Below are positions 54,576 through 63,645 of a DNA stretch of 64,000 nt, piece by piece; the first letter of the stretch is position 1; each line of letters begins with the position of its first letter. Source of the stretch: Caulobacter sp. 73W (GTDB lineage: Bacteria; Pseudomonadota; Alphaproteobacteria; Caulobacterales; Caulobacteraceae); the NCBI RefSeq assembly GCF_041021955.1, contig NZ_CP158375.1:2356001-2420000 (forward strand), written 5' to 3'. The notes beneath the pieces were generated by a model that saw nothing but the letters and a program-made list of their open reading frames with translations, searched no databases and had not been told where the DNA came from. A program made the position numbers and the translations under genes.

Positions 54576-55883
54576 TCAGGCGACGGGCGGTCGCACCTTG
54601 GCCTCCAGGCCGCCCCCGTCGCGGTTGGCGATCGACAGGGCCCCACCGAAGCGGCGCAGCAGGCGGTCGGCGGTGGGGATGCCGAGGCCAAAGCCGGCCG
54701 TGTCGCGCGCCCGCGCCGGGTCGCCCCGGAAGAACGGCTCATAGACCCGCGCCAGGCTTTCCGGCGACAGGCCGGGTCCGTCGTCGAGCACGGTGAGCAA
54801 GGGGGCGTCGTCCGCCATCTCCAGGCGCACCGTCGCGCTGCCGCCATGGCGCACGGCGTTGTCGACCAGCTGGACCAGGGCCTGCTCCAGCGGGCCGCGA
54901 TGAGCGTGCGTCACCAGAGTGGCGGGGCCTTCATAGCGCGCGGTTTTGGGCCACCGGGCCAGCACCTGCTGGACGAGGGCGGCCAGATCCGTCTCCTCCG
55001 CCGTGCTGGGCTGGTGCTGGGCGCGCAACCAGGCCGACAAGGAGCGCAGCATCTCCTCCAGTTCGTCCACATTGTCGGACACCAGGCCGCGCACATCCGC
55101 CGGTCCGATCAGGTCGGAGGCCAGCTTCAGCCGGCTCAGCGGCGTGCGCAGGTCGTGGCTTAGGGCCTCCATGGCCCGCGCCTCGTCCTCGATGAGGGTG
55201 GTGATGCGCCCCTGCATGTCGTTGAAGGCGCGGCCTAGGTCGGCCAGTTCGGGCGGCCCTTCGGGCGTCACCACAACGGCCGGCCCCTGACCGACGCGGC
55301 GGGCGGCCTGCGCCAGGCGGCGCAGGGGCGCGCCCATCTGGCGGAGCGCCCAAGCGCCCAGCGCCACGCAGGCGAGGGAGAACACCAGCGTCGTGGCGAC
55401 CGCCCGCAGGGCGATCGGCCAGCTGCGCGGGAAGTCGCTGGAGCGGAAGGTCAGCCAGCGCCCATCCTTCAGCGCCATGGCGCCGATCAGATCGTGCCGG
55501 CCGCCGGGAGAGGCTTCGGTCCACAGCCGCAGCGGCCGTCCAGCCAGGGACGGCTCCCACAGACGAACATAGCCCTCGATGGCCTCGGCGTTCCGGTCGC
55601 GACGTTCCGGCCAGTCAGGCTGTCGGTCGCCGATCGACGCTTCCAAATAACGGCTGGTCATCACGTCGTGGAGGTTCGCATCCAGCTCGCTGACGCGGTC
55701 GCCGACCACCAGGAATTCGGCGATGCGGCGGGCGTGATCCTCACGCAGGGTCTGGCGGTCGATCGCCTGGTAGAAGGCCACGCTCGCCAGCAGCTGGACC
55801 ACCACCACGGCCACGACGACCAGGATGGAGCGGGCGACGAAGCTTCCATGAAAAGGAGGCGATTCTTTCAAGAGCCGGGCCAT
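54576..55883 (-). CDS. EnvZ-like sensor histidine kinase without adjacent regulator
   Basis: 435 residues. Membrane helix at 18-40, periplasmic domain of about 120 residues, second helix near 165-185, HAMP (GAPLRRLAQAARRVGQGPAV, LADLGRAFNDMQGRITTLIE), HisKA with MEALSHDLRTPLSRLKLASD, HATPase_c with QLVDNAVRHGG, LDDGPGLSP and GFGLGIPTADRLLRRFGG. No response regulator gene is next to it in this window, unusual for EnvZ-type kinases. It may pair with a remote regulator. Confidence 0.88.
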   Translation of the reverse strand: MARLLKESPPFHGSFVARSILVVVAVVVVQLLASVAFYQAIDRQTLREDHARRIAEFLVVGDRVSELDANLHDVMTSRYLEASIGDRQPDWPERRDRNAEAIEGYVRLWEPSLAGRPLRLWTEASPGGRHDLIGAMALKDGRWLTFRSSDFPRSWPIALRAVATTLVFSLACVALGAWALRQMGAPLRRLAQAARRVGQGPAVVVTPEGPPELADLGRAFNDMQGRITTLIEDEARAMEALSHDLRTPLSRLKLASDLIGPADVRGLVSDNVDELEEMLRSLSAWLRAQHQPSTAEETDLAALVQQVLARWPKTARYEGPATLVTHAHRGPLEQALVQLVDNAVRHGGSATVRLEMADDAPLLTVLDDGPGLSPESLARVYEPFFRGDPARARDTAGFGLGIPTADRLLRRFGGALSIANRDGGGLEAKVRPPVA

Positions 55884-55941
55884 GACGAAGGTCTACACGA
55901 GGACAGAGGCGGCGGGCCACAGCAAGCCGTGGCTACGCGCC

Positions 55942-55988
55942 GATCTTTTCAATTTCATCGAATAATAGATCGGATTTTATCCAACTAC
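55942..55988 (+). promoter_or_regulatory. Regulatory site upstream of isochorismatase operon
   Basis: Inverted repeat GATCT...AGATC (55942-55946, 55967-55971) with CTTTTCAATTTC inside, followed after 4 bases by TTTATCCAACTAC (55976-55988). The same CTTTTC(G)AATTTC ... TTTATCCAACTAC layout recurs upstream of the MFS gene at 60285-60337. The shape suits a LysR-type activator. Confidence 0.6.
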
Positions 55989-56080
55989 ATCGGCATCCAG
56001 GGTCCGCTTACCAATGATCTCACCGGCGGGGGGAACAGTCAGTCCCGCCAAGCGCCAACGCGAAATCAACGGAGACGACC

Positions 56081-56752
56081 ATGACCATCACCGCCACCCC
56101 GACCGCCGCCCCCACCCCCGCCAAGGGTCTGCTCACCCCGAACGATCACGCCCTGATCCTCATCGACTTCCAGTCGCAGATGGCCTTCGCCACCAAGTCG
56201 ATCGCCCCCGAACTGCTGCGCAACAACGCTTCGCTGGTGGCCCAGGCCGCTGCCGGCTTCAAGGTCCCGACCATCCTGACCACGGTCGCCGAGAAGAGCT
56301 TCTCCGGCCCGATGTTCGAAGAGGTCACCGCGCCTTTCCCCGGCCAGAAGCTGCTGGACCGCACCTCGATGAACACCTGGGAAGACGCCGCGGTCATCGA
56401 GGAGGTAAACCGCATCGGCAAGCAGCGCCTGGTCTTCGCCGGTCTGTGGACCAGCGTCTGCATCGTCGGCCCGGTGCTGTCGGCGCTTGAGCAGGGCTTC
56501 GAGGCCTATGTCATCACCGACGCCTCGGGCGACATCTCCGAAGAAGCGCATGAACGCGCCGTGGCCCGCATGGTCCAGGCCGGCGCCCGCCCGATCACCT
56601 CGCTGCAATATCTGCTCGAGCTGCAACGCGACTGGGCCCGCGCCGAAACCTACGACCTGACCACGGGCATCGCCCGCAAGGTGGGCGGCGCCTACGGCAT
56701 CGGCATCACCTACGCCAAGTCCATGTTCGGCGCCTCGGAAGGCGGCCACTGA
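56081..56752 (+). CDS. Isochorismatase-family hydrolase (YcaC-like)
   Basis: 223 residues. Cysteine hydrolase fold with catalytic Asp in HALILIDFQSQMAF, Lys region GQKLLDRTSMNTWED and nucleophile Cys in LWTSVCIVGPVLSALEQGFE. Family members cleave amides, imides or enol ethers; the YcaC branch has no settled substrate. First gene of a run of same-strand genes: hydrolase, chloroperoxidase-like, XapX, amidohydrolase, DoxX. Confidence 0.88.
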   Translation: MTITATPTAAPTPAKGLLTPNDHALILIDFQSQMAFATKSIAPELLRNNASLVAQAAAGFKVPTILTTVAEKSFSGPMFEEVTAPFPGQKLLDRTSMNTWEDAAVIEEVNRIGKQRLVFAGLWTSVCIVGPVLSALEQGFEAYVITDASGDISEEAHERAVARMVQAGARPITSLQYLLELQRDWARAETYDLTTGIARKVGGAYGIGITYAKSMFGASEGGH

Positions 56753-56818
56753 ACCCGGCCGGGCGCCGCCTCGCGCGCCGCCCGCCTCCCCCACATCAAG
56801 ACATTCGAGGACAGACCG

Positions 56819-57646
56819 ATGAGCTTCACCACCACCAAGGACGGCGCCGAAATCTTCTTCAAGGACTGGGGCCCGCGCGACGGCCAGCCGGTCGTCTTTT
56901 CGCACGGTTGGCCCCTGTCGGCCGACGCCTGGGACGGCCAGATGCTGTTCATGACTCAGCAGGGCTATCGCGTGGTCGCCCATGACCGCCGGGGCCACGG
57001 CCGCTCGGCTCAGACCGCCGACGGCAATGATATGAACACCTATGCCGACGACCTGGCGGCGGTTATCGAGACCCTCGACCTGAAGAACATCATCCTGGTC
57101 GGCCATTCCACGGGCGGGGGTGAGATCACCCGCTATGTGGGCCGCCATGGCACGAGCCGGGTCGCCAAGATGGTTCTGGTCGGGGCGGTGCCGCCGATCA
57201 TGGCCAAGACCGAAGCCTATCCGAACGGCCTGCCGATCTCGGTGTTCGACGGCATCCGCGCCGGGGTCGCCGCCAATCGTTCCAAGTTCTACCTGGACCT
57301 GACGACGCCCTTCTACGGCTTCAATCGCGACGGGGCGGAGACCGACGAAGGCCTGCGCCAGGCGTTCTGGGCGCAGGGCATGGCCGGCTCGATCGTGGGG
57401 CAGTACGCCTGCATCCGCGAATTCTCCGAGGTCGACTACACCGACGACCTGAAGAAGATCGACGTCCCGACCCTGATCATCCACGGCGACGACGACCAGA
57501 TTGTCCCCATCGGCAACGCCGCCGAACTGTCGGCCAAGATCGTCCGGAACGCCGAGCTGAAGGTCTATGAGGGCGGCTCCCACGGTCTCGCCCAAACCCA
57601 ACAGGACCGCTTCAACGCCGACCTGCTGGCCTTCGTCCAAGCCTGA
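56819..57646 (+). CDS. Alpha/beta hydrolase, non-heme chloroperoxidase type
   Basis: 275 residues. Catalytic triad in [10 protein letters not shown] (Ser), HGDDDQIVP (Asp) and GGSHGL (His); oxyanion segment [15 protein letters not shown] and HDRRGHGRS. Matches cofactor-free haloperoxidases, which are esterases/perhydrolases able to form peracids. Follows the isochorismatase gene after 66 bases. Natural substrate unknown. Confidence 0.9.
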   Translation: MSFTTTKDGAEIFFKDWGPRDGQPVVFSHGWPLSADAWDGQMLFMTQQGYRVVAHDRRGHGRSAQTADGNDMNTYADDLAAVIETLDLKNIILVGHSTGGGEITRYVGRHGTSRVAKMVLVGAVPPIMAKTEAYPNGLPISVFDGIRAGVAANRSKFYLDLTTPFYGFNRDGAETDEGLRQAFWAQGMAGSIVGQYACIREFSEVDYTDDLKKIDVPTLIIHGDDDQIVPIGNAAELSAKIVRNAELKVYEGGSHGLAQTQQDRFNADLLAFVQA

Positions 57647-57665
57647 CCCGACCGGAGCCGGCGCC

Positions 57666-57902
57666 ATGAAGATCTACCTCCTCTCTCTCGGCGCTGGCCT
57701 TCTTGTCGGCGTGATCTATCACCTGCTGGGGGTGCGTTCGCCCGCGCCCCCGGCGATTGCGCTCATCGGCCTGCTCGGCATCCTGCTGGGCGAACAGATG
57801 ATCCCGACCGCCAGGCGTCTCGCTGCTCCGGCCGCCCCCGCGGCCCAGAGCCAGGACGCTCAGGCCTCTAAGCCAACCTCGACGAATGGGGACCGCCCAT
57901 GA
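57666..57902 (+). CDS. XapX-domain small membrane protein
   Basis: 78 residues. Two short hydrophobic helices (IYLLSLGAGLLVGVIYHLLG, PAIALIGLLGILLGEQMIP) with GVRSPAPPAIAL between them, the XapX (DUF1427) signature, and a polar Ala/Gln-rich tail. XapX proteins often sit beside isochorismatase, hydrolase or amidohydrolase genes, as here; function unknown. Overlaps the next gene by 4 bases (ATGA). Confidence 0.82.
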   Translation: MKIYLLSLGAGLLVGVIYHLLGVRSPAPPAIALIGLLGILLGEQMIPTARRLAAPAAPAAQSQDAQASKPTSTNGDRP

Positions 57903-59845
57903 TCAGCACGACCCGCCGCCAGACCCTCGCCGGCGCCGCAGCCGCCGCCTTCGCTTCCCCCGCTTTCTCCAAGGACGCCGCCATGACCGACCTCATTCTC
58001 GTCAACGCCAAGGTCACGACCCTCGACCGCGAGAACCCGGTCGCCCAGGCGGTGGCGATCCGTGACGGCCGCTTCCTGGCGGTGGGTTCGGAGACCGAGG
58101 TCCGCGCCGCCGCCCCGAAGGCCAAGGTGATCGACGCCGGCGGCCGCCGGGTGATCCCAGGCCTGATCGACAGCCACATGCACATCATCCGCGGCGGGTT
58201 GAACTACAATATGGAGCTGCGCTGGGACGGGGTGCCGACCCTGGCCGACGCCATGGCCATGCTGAAGAAGCAGGCCGCCAACACCCCGCCGCCGCAATGG
58301 GTCCGCGTGGTCGGCGGCTTCACCGAGCACCAGTTCGTCGAGAAGCGTCTGCCGACGATCGAGGAGATCAACGCCGCCGCGCCCGACACGCCGGTGTTCA
58401 TCCTCCACCTCTATGACCGCGCCCTGCTGAACGCCGCCGCCCTGCGCGCGGTGGGCTACACCAAGGACACCCCCAACCCGCCGGGCGGCGAGATCGTCCG
58501 CGACGCGGCGGGCAATCCCACGGGCCTGCTGCTGGCCAAGCCGAACGCCACGATCCTGTACTCCACCTTGGCCAAGGGGCCGAAGCTGCCGCAGGAGTAT
58601 CAGCTGAACTCCACGCGTCATTTCATGCGCGAGATGAACCGCCTGGGTGTGACCGGCGTCATCGATGCGGGCGGCGGCTTCCAGAACTATCCCGATGACT
58701 ACGAGATCATCGAGAAGCTGCACGCCGACGATCAGCTGACCCTGCGCATCAGCTACAACCTCTTCACCCAGAAGCCGAAGGAAGAGCTGGCCGACTTCGC
58801 CGGCTGGACCAAGCAGGTGAAGCCGGGCGACGGCGACGACACCTATCGCCACAACGGCGCGGGCGAGATGCTGGTCTACTCCGCCGCCGACTTCGAGGAC
58901 TTCCGCGTCGAGCGTCCGGAGATGCCCGCCAACATGGAGACCGACCTGGAGCCGGTGATCCGCCTGCTGTCGGAGAACCGTTGGCCCTGGCGTCTGCACG
59001 CCACCTATGACGAGACCATCGACCGCGCCCTGAACGTCTTCGAGAAGGTCAACAAGGACGTTCCGTTCAACGGGCTGCACTGGTTCTTCGACCATGCCGA
59101 GACGATCAGTGAACGCAACATCGACCGCATCGCGGCGCTTGGCGGCGGCATCGCCGTACAGCACCGCATGGCCTATCAGGGCGAGTATTTTGTCGAGCGC
59201 TACGGTGACCGGGCGGCGGAGAGCACCCCGCCGATCGCCAAGATGCTGAACGCCGGCGTGCCGGTGGGCGCAGGCACCGACGCCACCCGCGTGGCCAGCT
59301 ACAATCCGTGGGTCTCCCTTTCCTGGCTGACCACCGGCAAGACCGTGGGCGGCATGCGCCTCTACCCGCAGCGCAACCTGCTGGATCGTGAGACGGCCCT
59401 GCGCCTGTGGACGGGGCGCAACACCTGGTTCTCCAATGAGGAGGGCAAGAAGGGCCAAATCAAGGAAGGCCAGTTGGCCGACCTGGCCGTGCTGTCCGAC
59501 GACTATTTCTCGGTGCCGGAGGACGCCATCGCTCACCTCTTCGCGGTGATGACCATCCTCGGCGGCAAGGTGGTTCACGGTCAGGGCGGCTTCTCCAAGT
59601 TGGCCCCCGACCTGCCGCCGGCCATGCCGGACTGGTCGCCGGTGCGCACCTTCGGCGGCTATCACAACCGCAGCCGGAACGACGGCAAGACGGGCCTGGC
59701 CGCCGCGCTCAGCCGCGCCTGCTCCTGCGACAGCGCCTGCTCGGTCCACGGCCATGACCACGCGTCGGTCTATGCGGCCGAGGCTCCCACCGCCGATGCG
59801 CGCTCCTTCTGGGGCGTCATGGGCTGCGGCTGCTGGGCGGTCTGA
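57899..59845 (+). CDS. Exported amidohydrolase (YtcJ-like) with Cys-rich C-terminal tail
   Basis: 648 residues. N-terminus STTRRQTLAGAAAAAFASPA looks like a twin-arginine export signal. Amidohydrolase_3 barrel: VIDAGGRRVIPGLIDSHMHI (metal His pair), RLHATYDETIDRALNVFEKV (His ligand), LHWFFDHAETIS, GTDATRVASYNPWVSL (Asp), GQLADLAVLSDDYFSVPEDA. The last 45 residues are unusual: ACSCDSACSVHGHDH and finally FWGVMGCGCWAV, five Cys and several His. That tail could bind metal or be a crosslink or anchoring element. Substrate unknown. Confidence 0.88.
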   Translation: MISTTRRQTLAGAAAAAFASPAFSKDAAMTDLILVNAKVTTLDRENPVAQAVAIRDGRFLAVGSETEVRAAAPKAKVIDAGGRRVIPGLIDSHMHIIRGGLNYNMELRWDGVPTLADAMAMLKKQAANTPPPQWVRVVGGFTEHQFVEKRLPTIEEINAAAPDTPVFILHLYDRALLNAAALRAVGYTKDTPNPPGGEIVRDAAGNPTGLLLAKPNATILYSTLAKGPKLPQEYQLNSTRHFMREMNRLGVTGVIDAGGGFQNYPDDYEIIEKLHADDQLTLRISYNLFTQKPKEELADFAGWTKQVKPGDGDDTYRHNGAGEMLVYSAADFEDFRVERPEMPANMETDLEPVIRLLSENRWPWRLHATYDETIDRALNVFEKVNKDVPFNGLHWFFDHAETISERNIDRIAALGGGIAVQHRMAYQGEYFVERYGDRAAESTPPIAKMLNAGVPVGAGTDATRVASYNPWVSLSWLTTGKTVGGMRLYPQRNLLDRETALRLWTGRNTWFSNEEGKKGQIKEGQLADLAVLSDDYFSVPEDAIAHLFAVMTILGGKVVHGQGGFSKLAPDLPPAMPDWSPVRTFGGYHNRSRNDGKTGLAAALSRACSCDSACSVHGHDHASVYAAEAPTADARSFWGVMGCGCWAV

Positions 59846-59847
59846 TC

Positions 59848-60267
59848 ATGAAGACGCCCGCACCTGTCGCCGCCATTCTTCGCTCCCCGGCGGCATCGCT
59901 CGCCGGCCGGATTCTTCTCACCCTGCCGTTCTGGTGGAGCGGTCTGACCAAGCTGGCCAACCTCGACGCCGCCTTCGGCGAGGCCGCCCACTTCGGGCTG
60001 CAGCCGGCCTGGCTGACCGTGGCCGCCACGATCCTGGTTCAGGTCGGCGGCTCGGCGTTGATCATCGCCGGGCGGCTGTCCTGGCTGGGGGCCGGAGCGT
60101 TGGGGGTGTTCACCGCCATCGCCACCCTGATCGCCCATCCGTTCTGGACGGTCGCCGACCCCATGGCCCGCTTCCACGAGACCAACACCTTCCTGGAGCA
60201 CGTCGGCCTGATCGGGGCCTTCGTCCTGGCGGCGGTGCTGGCGGAGCGAGAGCGCGCCACGGCCTGA
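59848..60267 (+). CDS. DoxX-family membrane protein
   Basis: 139 residues, four membrane helices (GRILLTLPFWWSGLTKLANL, AATILVQVGGSALIIAGRLS, GALGVFTAIATLIAHPFWTV, HVGLIGAFVLAAVLAERE). The SGLTKL segment is typical of DoxX/DoxD-like quinone-reducing or structural subunits. Begins 2 bases after the amidohydrolase stop, so they are one operon. Confidence 0.88.
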   Translation: MKTPAPVAAILRSPAASLAGRILLTLPFWWSGLTKLANLDAAFGEAAHFGLQPAWLTVAATILVQVGGSALIIAGRLSWLGAGALGVFTAIATLIAHPFWTVADPMARFHETNTFLEHVGLIGAFVLAAVLAERERATA

Positions 60268-60284
60268 AGTAAGAGACCTGATGT

Positions 60285-60337
60285 GCGAGGCTTCTTTTCG
60301 AATTTCTGGAAAGAAGCCTCGCGATTTATCCAACTAC
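60285..60337 (+). promoter_or_regulatory. Regulatory site upstream of MFS-porin operon
   Basis: Perfect 13-bp inverted repeat GCGAGGCTTCTTT / AAAGAAGCCTCGC (60285-60297, 60310-60322) with a 12-base spacer, then TTTATCCAACTAC at 60325-60337. Shares CTTTTC(G)AATTTC and the 13-mer with the site at 55942-55988. It may also end the preceding operon as a hairpin, but no T-run follows. Confidence 0.62.
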
Positions 60338-60399
60338 TTAGGATGCATCGACCGCCCTACCGTTCCATCGAAGCCACCAATTTCGAAAGGGCGACGGCC

Positions 60400-61986
60400 A
60401 TGACCGCCACCAAGACCGCCGACACACCTTCCTCCTCGCCCTTGAGCTACGGCCTCTTCCGGGCGCTGTGGATCGCCACCATCGTCTCCAATATCGGCAC
60501 CTGGATGCACGATGTCGGCGCCGGGTGGATGATGACCTCCCTGTCGCCCAGTCCCCTGATGGTGGCGATGGTCCAGGCGGCGACCACCCTGCCCATGTTC
60601 CTGCTCGCCCTGCCGGCCGGCGCCCTGGCCGACATCGTCGATCGCCGGCGCCTGCTGATCGCCGCACAGGTCCTGGGCCTGACCGCCGCGGCCGTTCTGG
60701 CCGTGCTCACCTGGTTTGGCCTGACGACGCCCTACGTTCTTCTCGCCGCCACATTCGTCGCCGGGATCGCGGCGGCGCTCAGCGCACCCGTCTTCCAGGC
60801 CATCGTGCCGGAATTGGTGGGCAAGCCGGCGCTGCCGGACGCCGTGGCGTTGAACAGCCTCGGCGTGAACATCGCCCGCGCCATCGGCCCGGCGCTGGGC
60901 GGGGTGATCGTCGCCTTCGCCGGCACCTCGGCGGTGTTCGCCCTCAACGCCGTGTCGGTGTTGGCGGTGCTGGCCGTGCTGATCGGCTGGAAGCGCCAGA
61001 GCACCGCCGGCGCCCTGCCGCCCGAGCATTTCATCGGCGCCCTGAAGGCGGGGGTCCGCTACGCCCGCCATGCGCCCGCCCTGCGTCTGGTGCTGATCCG
61101 GGCCGTCGGCTTCTTCCTGTTCGGCAGCGCCCTGTGGGCCATGCTGCCGCTGATCGCCCGCAGAGGCCTTGGCCTCGACGCCGCCGGCTATGGCGCCTTG
61201 CTGGGCTCCATGGGGTTCGGCGCGGTGATGGGCGCCCTGGCCCTGCGTCGCCTGCGCGGCAAGGTCAGCGCCAACACCCTGTCCATCGGCGCGACCATCC
61301 TGTTCGCCCTGTCGGGTCTCGGCCTCGCCATGGCGTCGAACGCCTTTGTCGCCGGAGCGGTGATGGTGGCGGCGGGTCTGGCCTGGATCGGCATGCTGAC
61401 TTCGCTGAACGTCGCCGCCCAGATGGGCGCGCCGGGCTGGGTGAAGGCCCGCGCCCTGGCGGTCTACCTCCTGGTCTTTCAGGGGGCGATGACCGGCGGC
61501 AGCCTGATCTGGGGCTCCCTGGCCGCGCGCACCGACGTGGCGACCGCCCTGATGATCGCCGCCGCCGGCCAGATCCTCGCCCTGGTGCTGGCCCTCGTCT
61601 GGCGCCTGCCGTCCGGCGAACCCGCCGACCTGACGCCGTCCGGCCACTGGGCCGAGCCGCACACGACCGGCGCGGAACAAGGCGACCGTCCGGTGATGAT
61701 CGAGATCGAGTACCGCGTCGCTCCCGACCAGATGGACGCTTTCGCCGCCGCCTTGCGCCGCTTCCGCGCTGTGCGCCGCCGCGACGGAGCCATCCGCTGG
61801 GACGTGTGGGAAGACCACGCCGAGCCGGGTCGGGTGATCGAGGCTTTCGTGGTCGAGAGCTGGCTGGAGCATGAGCGCCAGCACGCCAGGGTCACGAACG
61901 CCGACCGGGTGGAGCAGGACCTGCTCAACGCCTTCCATATCGGCGACCAGCCGCCGGTGGTCCGCCACCTGCTGCGTCCCCGCTAG
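60400..61986 (+). CDS. MFS exporter (MFS_3/EntS-like) with C-terminal monooxygenase-like (ABM) domain
   Basis: 528 residues from the ATG at 60400. Twelve membrane helices (ALWIATIVSNIGTWMHDVGA, FLLALPAGALADIVDRRRLL, ALGGVIVAFAGTSAVFALNA). After about residue 420 comes a soluble ABM-like ferredoxin-fold domain (MIEIEYRVAPDQMDAFAAAL, WDVWEDHAEPGRVIEAFVVE, WLEHERQHARVTNADR). This fused layout is known in the MFS_3 group, which includes siderophore and drug exporters. First gene of an operon with a porin and YnfA. Confidence 0.9.
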   Translation: MTATKTADTPSSSPLSYGLFRALWIATIVSNIGTWMHDVGAGWMMTSLSPSPLMVAMVQAATTLPMFLLALPAGALADIVDRRRLLIAAQVLGLTAAAVLAVLTWFGLTTPYVLLAATFVAGIAAALSAPVFQAIVPELVGKPALPDAVALNSLGVNIARAIGPALGGVIVAFAGTSAVFALNAVSVLAVLAVLIGWKRQSTAGALPPEHFIGALKAGVRYARHAPALRLVLIRAVGFFLFGSALWAMLPLIARRGLGLDAAGYGALLGSMGFGAVMGALALRRLRGKVSANTLSIGATILFALSGLGLAMASNAFVAGAVMVAAGLAWIGMLTSLNVAAQMGAPGWVKARALAVYLLVFQGAMTGGSLIWGSLAARTDVATALMIAAAGQILALVLALVWRLPSGEPADLTPSGHWAEPHTTGAEQGDRPVMIEIEYRVAPDQMDAFAAALRRFRAVRRRDGAIRWDVWEDHAEPGRVIEAFVVESWLEHERQHARVTNADRVEQDLLNAFHIGDQPPVVRHLLRPR

Positions 61987-61996
61987 GACAGCCGCC

Positions 61997-63295
61997 ATGC
62001 TCGCCCCGATTCAATCGCGGCCCCGAAAGGAGCTGCGAACGGCGACGGCCGGCCTGATCGCGGCCTTCGGACTGACCGCTCCGGCGTGGGCCCAGACGCC
62101 GATCGACGCCGCCTTCGGTCTGGAGCTGCGCGCCCGCTACGAGGGCTTTGCGAACAACCTCTGGGGCTACGCCGATCCCGCCGATGACGGCTATCTATGG
62201 CTCCGCGCCCTGCCGAACGCCGAGGTGAAGGCTGGGCCGCTGCGTGGGTATGTGCAGCTCGCCGCGACCCAGGCGCGGGGTGTCGGACTGGCTGAAGGCC
62301 CGGTGGACACCACAGGGCTCGACCGCCTGCAGTCCTTCGTCGCCCTGAGCCTGCCGGTCGGCGACGATGTGGAGGTCACGCTGCAGGGCGGCCGCGCCTT
62401 CGCGCCCCTCGGTTCCGAGCGTCTGGTCGGTCGTCGCTATGGCCCCAACGTCCCGCAGGCCTTCGACGGCGTTCGCGCGACGGTCCATACGCCCAGGCTG
62501 AAGATCGACCTGCTGGACCTGCGCCCCGTCGCGGTGGAGCCGGGAAACTTCGACGACCGGGCCTCGCGCACGCGCAGCCTGCGCGGCGTCTATGCGACCG
62601 CCGACCTGGGCGCCGGCGCGGGCCTCGACCTCTACTGGGTCGACTACGTCAACGACCAGGCGCGCTTTGAACAGGGGCGGGCGCGCGAGCGTCGCGACAC
62701 CTATGGCGCCCGTATCTTCGGCAAACGCGGCGGCTGGTCGTGGAACTGGGAGGCCATGGTCCAGCGCGGCCGGTTCGGCGACGCCGCCATCGCCGCCTGG
62801 TCGGTCGGCACGGAGACGGGCTACACCTTCGCCAACCGGCCGATGAAGCCAGCGGTGCGCCTGCGCGCCAATTATGTCAGCGGGGACCGCGACCCGAACG
62901 ACGGCAAGCTTGGGACGTTCAACGCCCTTTTCCCGAAGGGGAAGTATTTCGGCGAGCTGTCGCCTATCGGCCCCTACAATATCGCCAACATCAGCCCGAC
63001 GGTCAGTGTCGATCTGGGCGGCGGGGTCGGTCTCGATCTCACCGCCGCCGCCTACTGGCGGGCGAGCCTGGGCGACGGCCTGTACGACGTGCCCGGCCAG
63101 CTGATCCGCGACGGCGCCGGCCGCCGCGCCCGCTTCGTCGGGGCCCAAGCCGAGGCGGCTGTCACCTGGCGGGTGGACGAACGCCTCGCCCTGACCGGCT
63201 CGTTGTCGCTATTCGCGCCCGGCAGCTTCCTGCGCGAGAGCGGACCTTCGGACACCATCGGCATGATCGGCGCCGAGGCGTTGTGGAGCTTCTAG
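61997..63295 (+). CDS. Alginate-export-family outer-membrane porin
   Basis: 432 residues. Signal peptide from the ATG at 61997 ([18 protein letters not shown]). Barrel with the alginate_exp pattern: [81 protein letters not shown]-terminal IGAEALWSF. Members of this family include AlgE and many substrate-specific porins unrelated to alginate. It starts 10 bases after the MFS gene, so the pair may move one compound across both membranes. Confidence 0.85.
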   Translation: MLAPIQSRPRKELRTATAGLIAAFGLTAPAWAQTPIDAAFGLELRARYEGFANNLWGYADPADDGYLWLRALPNAEVKAGPLRGYVQLAATQARGVGLAEGPVDTTGLDRLQSFVALSLPVGDDVEVTLQGGRAFAPLGSERLVGRRYGPNVPQAFDGVRATVHTPRLKIDLLDLRPVAVEPGNFDDRASRTRSLRGVYATADLGAGAGLDLYWVDYVNDQARFEQGRARERRDTYGARIFGKRGGWSWNWEAMVQRGRFGDAAIAAWSVGTETGYTFANRPMKPAVRLRANYVSGDRDPNDGKLGTFNALFPKGKYFGELSPIGPYNIANISPTVSVDLGGGVGLDLTAAAYWRASLGDGLYDVPGQLIRDGAGRRARFVGAQAEAAVTWRVDERLALTGSLSLFAPGSFLRESGPSDTIGMIGAEALWSF

Positions 63296-63317
63296 AGTCA
63301 GCGGCAGGATGCCGGGC

Positions 63318-63641
63318 ATGAGCATCCCGATCTACATCCTGGCGGCCCTGGCCGAGATCGCCGGCTGCTTCGCCTTCTGGGCGTGGCTGCGCCTGGGCAG
63401 GTCGCCCCTGTGGATCGCACCGGGGCTGCTCAGCCTCGCACTTTTCGCCTTTCTGCTCACGTTGGTCGACGCCTCGGCGGCGGGCCGGGCCTACGCCAGC
63501 TACGGCGGCGTCTACATCGCCGCCTCCATTTCCTGGCTCTGGCTGGTGGAGCACCGCCCGCCGGATCGCTGGGATCTGCTGGGCGGCGCGGTCTGCCTGG
63601 TCGGCGCGGCGATCATCCTGTGGGGGCCGCGGGCTGGGTGA
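63318..63641 (+). CDS. YnfA-family (UPF0060) membrane protein
   Basis: 107 residues, four helices: [79 protein letters not shown]. The LAEIAGCF and [12 protein letters not shown] segments identify UPF0060. Distantly related to small multidrug-resistance pumps. ATG at 63318 is preferred over 63309 because of AGGA spacing. Converges with the LysR gene with 4 bases between. Confidence 0.93.
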   Translation: MSIPIYILAALAEIAGCFAFWAWLRLGRSPLWIAPGLLSLALFAFLLTLVDASAAGRAYASYGGVYIAASISWLWLVEHRPPDRWDLLGGAVCLVGAAIILWGPRAG

Positions 63642-63645
63642 CCGG

